DNA from: TMED26 sp002694075
GTDB lineage: Bacteria > Pseudomonadota > Alphaproteobacteria > Thalassobaculales > Thalassobaculaceae
DNA: 7,123 nucleotides
NCBI GenBank assembly: GCA_036160575.1
Contig: JAYYDT010000067.1
Location: 1-7,123, forward strand
Reading direction: 5' to 3'
The translations under genes were made by a program, and so were the position numbers. How positions within the stretch are numbered: position 1 is the first letter of the stretch; every line of letters starts with the position of its first letter. Shown here piece after piece: positions 1-5,134 of this stretch. The notes under the pieces are model-generated. The model had not been told where the DNA came from. It ran no database searches and worked only from the letters and a program-made list of their open reading frames with translations.

Positions 1-282
1 GTCGGCCCGTTGGATCGCCGTCAGCCCGGCGCTGAGCGGGTCGGTCGCGGTTTGCCCTTCGCTGGGAACCTCGGCTTCGGCGTCACCCTCGGCGACGTCG
101 GTACGATCCGACAACGCGATGATATTGTCGTTGTCCGACGCTTCACGGCGCTCAAAACGCTGGCGTTCCGGTGGCTTCTCATGGCCGGTGCGACGGCCCA
201 GCACGCTGCGCAGACGCAGAATTAGGAAGCCTGCCAGCATGGCCAGGAAAATGATTTCGAGGAGTGCAAAATCGCTGCCCAT
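1..282 (-). CDS. Tim44-like domain protein, N-terminal part (3' end outside window)
   Basis: The first 94 codons of a minus-strand gene that runs off the left edge of the window. The product begins MGSDFALLEII and has one hydrophobic segment at about residues 8-23, followed by the basic stretch RLRSVLGRRTG. An acidic, probably disordered linker comes next (about residues 60-75, rich in E, D and A). This N-terminal anchor plus RSVLGRRTG is typical of alphaproteobacterial Tim44/TimA-like proteins, whose C-terminal Tim44 domain would lie outside the window, so that domain is inferred and not seen. The family is inner-membrane associated and related to the mitochondrial import-motor subunit Tim44. 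Its bacterial role is not firmly settled. The start is supported by a GAGGG Shine-Dalgarno (plus-strand 288-292) five bases upstream of the ATG. It diverges from fxsA, as in many alphaproteobacteria. Confidence 0.85.
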   Translation of the reverse strand, partial: MGSDFALLEIIFLAMLAGFLILRLRSVLGRRTGHEKPPERQRFERREASDNDNIIALSDRTDVAEGDAEAEVPSEGQTATDPLSAGLTAIQRAD

Positions 283-430
283 GTCATCCCTCGATGGTGT
301 CGTCGTCGCCACCGTGTCGCTTCAAAAACGGCATTTACGCCCTCCGTCATCTTCGCTACAGCAGATAGCGCTGGGGCGTTCTCGAGCCGCCACATGCAAC
401 AGATAGTTAGTAAATCACGAAAGGGCAAGC
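283..430. promoter_or_regulatory. Divergent intergenic region between Tim44-like gene and fxsA
   Basis: This 148-base gap separates two divergent genes, so it should hold both promoters. Ribosome binding sites are visible at each end: GAGGG on the minus strand (288-292) and AAGGG on the plus strand (421-425, five bases before the fxsA ATG). The most AT-rich part is around 400-416, with a TAGTTAG/TAAAT stretch that could hold a -10 element for fxsA. I could not pair it with a convincing -35 hexamer, so no promoter position is claimed. Promoter presence is inferred from gene orientation. Confidence 0.45.
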
Positions 431-910
431 ATGGCACTGTTGCTGGTATGCGGGTTCTTCGCCATTCCGGTGATCGAAATCGCCTTGATGATCGAGATTG
501 GCGGTTGGATTGGGGTGGCGCCGACGGTGGCGGCCATCATCCTGACGGCGGGGATCGGAACAGGGTTGTTTCGCTGGCAAGGCGCCCGCGTGCTGCATGA
601 ATTGCGCGTCGCCCTGGAGGCCGGGGAGGTGCCGTTGGCGGCGGTGCTTGATGGCGCCGGCTTGCTGCTTGCCGGCGCGCTGCTGTTCCTGCCCGGTTTC
701 GCCACCGATGTGCTTGGCTTCCTGCTTTTTATGCCGCCGTTTCGGCTCTTGTTGATGGCGCTGCTCGCCCGCCGCCTGAGCCGTCGCTTCACGCGGCGGC
801 CGATGAGCCCCGGCGGCGGCGCGGGCGGCGAGGGCGCGCCACCGCCGATCATCGATGGTGATTTCACGGAGGTGGAAAATCCGCCATCCCGCGATAGGTC
901 AGAGCCATAA
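431..910 (+). CDS. fxsA: FxsA family membrane protein
   Basis: A 159-residue inner-membrane protein of the FxsA (UPF0716) family, named after the E. coli gene whose overexpression relieves F exclusion of phage T7. Its molecular function is unknown. Hydrophobic segments lie at about residues 2-20, 26-46 and 70-112; the last contains the family signature LPGFATDVLGFLLFMPPFR (87-105). The early IPVIEIALMIEIGGWIG block (12-28) is also characteristic. After residue 114 comes a basic stretch (RRLSRRFTRR), then a Gly/Pro-rich linker and an acidic end (IIDGDFTEVE), probably cytoplasmic. AAGGG sits five bases before the ATG. It is followed after 28 bases by the histidine phosphatase gene and then secB, probably one transcript. 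fxsA beside secB and a Tim44-like gene is a common alphaproteobacterial arrangement. Confidence 0.95.
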   Translation: MALLLVCGFFAIPVIEIALMIEIGGWIGVAPTVAAIILTAGIGTGLFRWQGARVLHELRVALEAGEVPLAAVLDGAGLLLAGALLFLPGFATDVLGFLLFMPPFRLLLMALLARRLSRRFTRRPMSPGGGAGGEGAPPPIIDGDFTEVENPPSRDRSEP

Positions 911-927
911 GTCGTCATCCCAATCCC

Positions 928-931
928 GGAG
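928..931 (+). promoter_or_regulatory. Shine-Dalgarno GGAG that fixes a GTG start
   Basis: GGAG lies seven bases before the GTG at 939, in the short gap after the fxsA stop. It favours the GTG as start of the histidine phosphatase over an in-frame ATG at 855, which lies inside fxsA and would add 28 residues with no relation to the family. Confidence 0.75.
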
Positions 932-938
932 TAAGCGC

Positions 939-1496
939 GTGTATGTTGTCCGCCACGGCCAATCCGAATTCAATGTCATCTTTGGCGCCACCCGCCAGGA
1001 TCCGGGGATCGAAGATCCCACGATCACCGACTTGGGCGCCGCCCAAATCGAGGAAACACGCGCTTTTTTGACCGATAAGCCAGTGACGTCGATGATCGTG
1101 AGCCCCTACACCCGCACGCTGCAAAGCGCCGATATTTTGCGCCGCGATCTGGCCGTGCTGACGGAAATCGAGCCTTTGATCCGTGAGCACAAACATTTCA
1201 GTTGCGATATCGGAACCCACGCCAGCGCCTTGTCAGAAACCTGGCCGCATTACGATTTTTCCTCATTGGATGAGCAGTGGTGGCCAGATGACCATGAAAA
1301 TGACGCCATGGTCGCCGCCCGCGCCCGTCGATTTTTCGAAAAAACACAACCACGCGCCGATTGGGAAGGTTTGGTGGTGGTGTCGCATTGGGGGTTCATT
1401 CGCGGTCTCTGTGGGCTTCAAGTGGCCAATGGCACCGTGGTCAAGGTCGATCGCGCGGGGACCGGCACGGTTGTTCACGTGCCTGATCCGTGTTAG
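939..1496 (+). CDS. Histidine phosphatase superfamily protein (phosphoglycerate-mutase-like)
   Basis: A 185-residue protein of the histidine phosphatase superfamily, in which a catalytic histidine is transiently phosphorylated. The RHG motif is at residues 5-7 (VYVVRHGQSEFN), and SPYTRTLQSA supplies the second conserved arginine. LIREH carries the likely acid/base glutamate, and VVSHWGFIRGL supplies the second catalytic histidine. All expected active-site residues are therefore present. It is short and lacks the insertions of true cofactor-dependent phosphoglycerate mutase, so a general phosphatase is more likely. The substrate cannot be told from sequence. No signal peptide is seen, so it should be cytoplasmic. 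The GTG start is chosen because the RHG motif follows at once, as usual, and because GGAG lies seven bases upstream. It sits 28 bases after fxsA and 29 before secB, suggesting co-transcription. Its presence between these two genes is unusual. Confidence 0.9.
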   Translation: MYVVRHGQSEFNVIFGATRQDPGIEDPTITDLGAAQIEETRAFLTDKPVTSMIVSPYTRTLQSADILRRDLAVLTEIEPLIREHKHFSCDIGTHASALSETWPHYDFSSLDEQWWPDDHENDAMVAARARRFFEKTQPRADWEGLVVVSHWGFIRGLCGLQVANGTVVKVDRAGTGTVVHVPDPC

Positions 1497-1514
1497 CCCT
1501 GCGCGAGGTAACGC

Positions 1515-1519
1515 GGGAG
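1515..1519 (+). promoter_or_regulatory. Shine-Dalgarno GGGAG of secB
   Basis: GGGAG is followed directly by an ATG at 1520 (no spacing) and, after six bases, by an in-frame ATG at 1526. The spacing supports 1526 as the secB start. It also rules out the GTG at 1490, which overlaps the stop of the preceding gene. Confidence 0.7.
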
Positions 1520-1525
1520 ATGAAT

Positions 1526-1984
1526 ATGAGCGATGAAGCCACCGAAGCGGCCGAAAACGGTCCGCAATCACCGTCGATCCAGATCAACGCCCAATACATC
1601 AAAGACCTATCGTTCGAAAGCCCGCGGGCGCCCATGGTCCTGCAGGAACAGGCCCAGCCGGCGATCGAGGTGAGCGTCGATGTCAAGGCGCACCGGCTGG
1701 CGGAAAAAAGTTTCGAAGTTGTCCTGTCTGCTTCGGCCGATGCCAAAACCGACTCCGGTCAAGTGTTCCTGGTTGAATTGACGTATGCCGGTGTGTTCAC
1801 CCTGGACGGCGTTAACGAACAACAAGTTGCACCGATTTTATTGGTCGAATGCCCGCGCCTTTTGTTCCCTTTCGCGCGCGCCATTATCGCCGATGCCACG
1901 CGTGACGGTGGCTTTCCGCCATTGATGATACAACCTGTCGACTTCGCGCGGTTGTTCGCCGAAAACCAGACCGCCTCGGCCTAA
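1526..1984 (+). CDS. secB: Protein-export chaperone SecB
   Basis: A 152-residue SecB, close to the 155 residues of the E. coli protein. SecB is a cytosolic homotetrameric chaperone that keeps precursor proteins unfolded and hands them to SecA at the SecYEG translocon. Family blocks in order: INAQYIKDLSFESPRAP (20-36), FEVVLSASA (63-71), FLVELTYAGVFTL (81-93), and the strongly conserved LVECPRLLFPFARAIIADA (106-124) followed by GGFPPLMIQPVDFARLF (128-144). The usual acidic N-terminal tail is present. The start at 1526 is set by GGGAG six bases upstream. It is the last gene of the fxsA-phosphatase-secB run, and its TAA overlaps the TAG of the convergent dnaQ by four bases. The fxsA-secB-dnaQ neighbourhood is typical of alphaproteobacteria. 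Confidence 0.97.
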   Translation: MSDEATEAAENGPQSPSIQINAQYIKDLSFESPRAPMVLQEQAQPAIEVSVDVKAHRLAEKSFEVVLSASADAKTDSGQVFLVELTYAGVFTLDGVNEQQVAPILLVECPRLLFPFARAIIADATRDGGFPPLMIQPVDFARLFAENQTASA

Positions 1985-2670
1985 TCCGACACTAGCCACA
2001 GGGTCGGCGTCGGAAAGCTGGCGATAAACGCCTGATGGGCGGCCTGTTCTTCCGCGGGCAGATGATGCGTTCGCGCCGGCCGCGCCGCCCGGCGCACTTC
2101 GAAACCTTGCGTTTGCGCGGTACTCGCCGCCGCCGCCGCCAACTTCAAATCCGGTTGGCGGCCGCCAATCAATTCCAGATAGACCGATGCCAGGAGGTCG
2201 GCGTCGACCAGAGCACCATGTAAATCGCGGTGACTGTTATCGATCTCAAAACGCCGGCAAAGAGCGTCGAGGCTGGCTTGCGCGCCAGGGAATTTGCGCC
2301 GCGCCATTTTCACTGTGTCAACCGATTGGCTCATCGGCAGTTCCGGGCGTTTTAGGCGGGCCAGTTCGGCGTTGATGAAGCCCATGTCGAAACGGGCGTT
2401 ATGGATCACCAAGGTGGCGTCGCCGACGAAGGCGAGAAAATCTTCGACAATGGTTTCAAACACCGGGTGGTCGGCGAGAAACTCGGTCGACAGGCCATGA
2501 ACCTTGAACGCGTCCTCCTCAATGGCCCGCTCGGGATTGATATAGACATGGTAATGGCGCCCGGTCGGCACATGGTTGATGAGCTCGATGGCGCCAATCT
2601 CAATAATTCGATGGCCAGCCAGTGGATCGAGCCCAGTGGTTTCGGTATCCAGCACCACTTCACGGACCAT
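1981..2670 (-). CDS. dnaQ: DNA polymerase III epsilon subunit (3'-5' proofreading exonuclease)
   Basis: A 229-residue epsilon subunit, slightly shorter than the 243 residues of E. coli DnaQ. It removes misincorporated nucleotides as part of the polymerase III core with the alpha and theta subunits. All three exonuclease motifs of the DEDDh family are intact: ExoI VLDTETTGLD with D8 and E10, ExoII HNARFDMGFINAEL with D95, and ExoIII HRDLHGALVDADLLA with H151 and D156. The region after about residue 170 is an Ala/Arg/Gln-rich linker ending in FPTPTLWLVSD; in the family the C-terminal tail binds the alpha subunit (established for E. coli, inferred here). The ATG lies inside the end of coaE (11-nt overlap), so the two are probably translationally coupled. 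A GGGA on the minus strand lies about eight bases upstream. Its stop overlaps the secB stop tail to tail. Confidence 0.96.
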   Translation of the reverse strand: MVREVVLDTETTGLDPLAGHRIIEIGAIELINHVPTGRHYHVYINPERAIEEDAFKVHGLSTEFLADHPVFETIVEDFLAFVGDATLVIHNARFDMGFINAELARLKRPELPMSQSVDTVKMARRKFPGAQASLDALCRRFEIDNSHRDLHGALVDADLLASVYLELIGGRQPDLKLAAAAASTAQTQGFEVRRAARPARTHHLPAEEQAAHQAFIASFPTPTLWLVSD

Positions 2671-3256
2671 GACGTTTCCCTTTTCTCAGCGCGCGCCGCA
2701 AACACCGAAAAGTATACGCTCGACCGAGTCCGGTGGGGAGGACGATATCGGCACGCCGCCGTTTTTCATGATCAGGGGTTTGTTTAGCCAAAATGGCCCG
2801 GAATTTCTCGACGCTCATTCCCGGTCGGGCGAGCACTCGCTGACGCTGTAGAAAGAATGGCGCGCTGACCACGAACACGCGGTCGCAACGTTTTTCGCCG
2901 CCGGTCTCGAATAACAGTGGCACATCGAAGACCACGGATCGCCGCCGAGCCCGGCGATGGCGCCGCAGAAAGCGGCCACGGGCGCGGCCGACCAAGGGGT
3001 GCAAAACACCTTCCAGGCGGCGTAAGGCCGCACGGTCGGCGAAGACGATCCCGCCCAGGACCTGCCGGTCGACCGCGCCATCGCGCACCGCCGAGGGAAA
3101 AATCGCGGCAATCGCCGGTACCGCCGCACCGCCCGGGCCGGTCAATTCGTGGACCACCGCGTCAGCGTCGAACACCGGCACCCGCAGGTGGCGCAACATG
3201 GCCGCGGTGGTGCTTTTGCCCATGCCGATCGACCCGGTCAATCCAATGCGTTCCAT
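2660..3256 (-). CDS. coaE: Dephospho-CoA kinase
   Basis: A 198-residue dephospho-CoA kinase, the last step of coenzyme A synthesis: ATP-dependent phosphorylation of the ribose 3'-hydroxyl of dephospho-CoA in the cytosol. The Walker A P-loop is GSIGMGKST (residues 8-16). The substrate-site acidic block VFDADAVVHEL (28-38) has D30 and D32. LEGVLHPLV (81-89) and VVFDVPLLFETGGE (108-121) are the classic CoaE signatures, and the end motif is RADIVLPTG (168-176). A very basic stretch (RARGRFLRRHRRARRRS, 91-107) stands out but lies in a helical region that is often basic. The length matches the family (about 200). A GGGGA on the minus strand lies about eight to nine bases before the ATG. The gene follows maf by 30 bases and overlaps dnaQ by 11, in one operon. 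Confidence 0.96.
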   Translation of the reverse strand: MERIGLTGSIGMGKSTTAAMLRHLRVPVFDADAVVHELTGPGGAAVPAIAAIFPSAVRDGAVDRQVLGGIVFADRAALRRLEGVLHPLVGRARGRFLRRHRRARRRSVVFDVPLLFETGGEKRCDRVFVVSAPFFLQRQRVLARPGMSVEKFRAILAKQTPDHEKRRRADIVLPTGLGRAYTFRCLRRALRKGKRHGP

Positions 3257-3286
3257 CGCTCTATTCCCCGCCGGCGCGCGTCGTCT

Positions 3287-3898
3287 TTAACCGGCCAAAT
3301 CGCCACGCTGCCGCAAAAAGGCCAGCAGCGGCAACATCGGCAAGCCGAGAATGGTGAAATAATTACCATCGATTTTTTCAAATAATTGCACGCCGCGCCC
3401 CTCTAAGCGATAGGCGCCGACGGTCTCTAAAATATCCGGTAACTCGGCCGCCAAATATCCTTCGATATAGGCCTCGGTCAGAGGTCGCATGGTTAAATGC
3501 GCGCGCTCGACGACGTGCCAGATGCGCTGGCCCTGGTGCATGATGACGGCGGCGGTGACCAAACTATGGGTGCGCCCGCTGAAAGCACGAAGATGGGCGG
3601 CGGCGGCGGCGGCGTCAGCCGGCTTGTCAAATCGCTTACCATCGCAGGTTAAAATCTGATCGGCCCCTAGTACCAAAGCTTCGGGATGGTCGGCGGCCAC
3701 CTGCCGGGCTTTAAGTTCGGCCAAAGTCATCGGCAGATCGGCGTCCGGCGCGTCCATCGGAAATTGCTCTTTGACGGCGTCCTCGTCGACACCGGATGGC
3801 GTGATTTCCGCCTCCAGGCCGGCGGCGACCAGAAGCGCGCGTCGCCAGCGACTACGCGACGCCAAGATCAACGGCGCGGCGGGGGTGAACAATGTCAT
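3287..3898 (-). CDS. maf: Maf family nucleoside triphosphate pyrophosphatase
   Basis: A 203-residue Maf-like protein. The family hydrolyses non-canonical or modified nucleotides, or dTTP/UTP, to the monophosphate and pyrophosphate, in the cytosol. Visible motifs are LILASRSRWRRALL (10-23, S14/R16/R19), the conserved lysine in ELKARQVA (K63), LVLGADQIL (76-83) with catalytic D80 and Q81, K92 in FDKP, and the GLP motif near the end (185-187). Where many members have GGYGIQG, this one reads GAYRLEG (161-167), with Glu in place of Gln, as I recall from other alphaproteobacterial copies. The substrate therefore cannot be assigned. The ATG at 3898 is one base after the preceding TGA (TGAAATG), which indicates coupled translation. 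A longer reading to 3961 would run into the upstream gene and adds 21 unrelated residues. Confidence 0.94.
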   Translation of the reverse strand: MTLFTPAAPLILASRSRWRRALLVAAGLEAEITPSGVDEDAVKEQFPMDAPDADLPMTLAELKARQVAADHPEALVLGADQILTCDGKRFDKPADAAAAAAHLRAFSGRTHSLVTAAVIMHQGQRIWHVVERAHLTMRPLTEAYIEGYLAAELPDILETVGAYRLEGRGVQLFEKIDGNYFTILGLPMLPLLAFLRQRGDLAG

Positions 3899-3899
3899 T

Positions 3900-4730
3900 T
3901 CAGGTCCGTTTTTCCAGATAACTTTGATAGCGTTGCAGCACGGCGGCGGCGGTTTCCTCAATCGAGCGGCGCGTTACATCGATCACCGGCCAGCCCTGTT
4001 TGGCGAACAAGCGGCGGGCGTTCTGAACTTCTTGGCGGACCTGTTCCAAATCGACGTAATCGGTATTGTCGCGTTGGTTCAGCATCAAAATACGATTCTG
4101 ACGGATCTGGATGAGACGATTGGGATCATTGGTCAGACCGATAACAAACGGATCCGTCAATTGAAACAGCTCCGCTGGTAGGTCGACTGATGGCACAATG
4201 GGGATATTGGCGGTTTTGTAACCACGATTGGCGAGGTAGAGCGACGTCGGAGTTTTTGACGTCCGCGAAACCCCGAGCAAAACAATATCAGCCTCGTGAA
4301 GGGTTTGCGCCATTTGACCGTCATCATGGGCGATGGTGAAGTTCATCGCCTCGATGCGATCGAAATAAGCGGCGTCCAATTCATGCTGTCCGCCCGGCCG
4401 TGGCCGGGCGATCGCGGTGCCGAGATAAGCGCTTAAAGTGTCGACCACCGCGTCCAAGATTGACACGCAAGGCACGTTGATACGCTGACAGCCGTCCTGC
4501 AAAATCCGCCGCAGTTCGGGATCGACCAGGGTGAACAGCACGGGACCGGGATTTTCGGTGGCGCTGGCCAAAATTTTCTCGATATGCGCCGGTGTCCGCA
4601 CCAAGGTCCACACGTGTTCATTGGTGCGAATATCGCCAAACTGCACCAGACAGGCACGGGCCACCTGATGATTGGTTTCGCCGGTGGCGTCCGATACCAG
4701 GTGCAGGTTCACGATGTTGTCATCGCTCAT
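3900..4730 (-). CDS. ppsR: Pyruvate,phosphate dikinase / PEP synthase regulatory protein (DUF299)
   Basis: A 276-residue member of the DUF299 family, bifunctional kinase/pyrophosphorylases. They inactivate pyruvate,phosphate dikinase or PEP synthetase by ADP-dependent threonine phosphorylation and reactivate it by phosphate-dependent removal, so controlling pyruvate/PEP flux. Signatures are NLHLVSDATGET (8-19), PGPVLFTLVDPELR (61-74), AMNFTIAHDDGQ (128-139), the P-loop-like GVSRTSKTPTS (153-163) with YLANRGYKTAN after it, and the C-terminal GWPVIDVTRRSIEETAA (246-262). The length is normal. Which enzyme it controls cannot be decided here. It is the homologue of Rickettsia RP001 and Caulobacter CC0001, the gene bordering the known Caulobacter origin. 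It is first in the operon with maf, coaE and dnaQ. No strong Shine-Dalgarno is seen before its ATG. The symbol follows E. coli usage and should not be confused with the photosynthesis repressor PpsR. Confidence 0.95.
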   Translation of the reverse strand: MSDDNIVNLHLVSDATGETNHQVARACLVQFGDIRTNEHVWTLVRTPAHIEKILASATENPGPVLFTLVDPELRRILQDGCQRINVPCVSILDAVVDTLSAYLGTAIARPRPGGQHELDAAYFDRIEAMNFTIAHDDGQMAQTLHEADIVLLGVSRTSKTPTSLYLANRGYKTANIPIVPSVDLPAELFQLTDPFVIGLTNDPNRLIQIRQNRILMLNQRDNTDYVDLEQVRQEVQNARRLFAKQGWPVIDVTRRSIEETAAAVLQRYQSYLEKRT

Positions 4731-4877
4731 GCCGGGGACCCATACACATCATGTTGTGAACATCTTGTGCGCAAAACACCGTTCATCCCCAAGCTCTCGG
4801 TCACGATGATTCCTATGACCACAATCCGGGGAGTCGTCCCAGCGAAAGCGCCGGGGGCGGTGGCCACCCCCACAGTT

Positions 4878-4886
4878 TGGGGATAA
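4878..4886 (-). promoter_or_regulatory. Candidate DnaA box TTATCCCCA
   Basis: Differs from the consensus TTATCCACA only at position 7 (C for A). It also forms the right arm of a small inverted repeat, CCCCA-5 nt-TGGGG (4868-4882). Confidence 0.45.
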
Positions 4887-4987
4887 TCGATCGTTAAATT
4901 CACCGTTCAAGGGATTCTCAATTTCTTCCACCAAAAAAACCCAAGGCCAACATGGCCGCGCGCCCCAACCCAATACTATACCGGCGG

Positions 4988-4996
4988 TTTTCCCCA
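4988..4996 (+). promoter_or_regulatory. Candidate DnaA box TTTTCCCCA
   Basis: One mismatch to TTWTNCACA, at the same position and with the same base (C at position 7) as the box at 4878-4886. The shared deviation is what makes these two worth noting. Confidence 0.4.
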
Positions 4997-5070
4997 CTTC
5001 TCACCACCGAGGATAAAATACATCCGTGGCGAGCGTCACCGCCGTGCAACTTTGGGTCGATGCGTGGATG

Positions 5071-5134
5071 ACTTTTAATCCCCTTTTTACACACCCTTCC
5101 ACTTCTTCTTCAAAAAAGTTCTTATATTCCTGAT
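5071..5134. other. AT-rich tract, candidate DNA unwinding element and hemE promoter region
   Basis: About 67 percent A+T by hand count, clearly above the surrounding GC-rich sequence. From 5071 to 5117 the plus strand has no G at all and is mostly pyrimidine. An AT-rich stretch beside a DnaA box is the expected form of an unwinding element. TATATT at 5123-5128 could be a -10 element for hemE, but no convincing -35 was found at the right distance. Both roles are inferred. Confidence 0.5.
5085..5093 (+). promoter_or_regulatory. Best candidate DnaA box TTTTACACA
   Basis: A complete match to the relaxed DnaA-box consensus TTWTNCACA, at the left of the AT-rich stretch upstream of hemE. It overlaps a near-match to a CtrA site, TTAA-N7-TTTA (5075-5089), by five bases. 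Confidence 0.55.

Noticed and set aside
415..918. 167-codon minus-strand frame opposite fxsA
   Set aside because: Ser/Pro/Arg-rich shadow product; fxsA on the plus strand has clear family motifs over the same bases.
855..938. N-terminal extension of the histidine phosphatase from the ATG at 855
   Set aside because: It overlaps fxsA in another frame, its residues are unlike the family, and the GTG at 939 has GGAG seven bases upstream and the RHG motif right after it.
2917..3357. 146-codon plus-strand frame opposite coaE
   Set aside because: Arg/Pro-rich antisense product of a GC-rich gene without any family resemblance.
3899..3961. Longer maf reading starting at 3961
   Set aside because: It lies inside the end of the regulatory-protein gene and adds 21 residues not found in Maf; the ATG at 3898 gives the standard N-terminus.
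4894..4908. Possible second CtrA site beginning TTAA at 4894
   Set aside because: The second half seven bases on is GTTC, which matches only one of four positions.
4749..4997. 82-codon minus-strand reading frame in the origin gap
   Set aside because: Low-complexity, Arg/Gly/Trp-rich product with no recognisable domain and no ribosome binding site; it covers DnaA boxes and hairpins instead.
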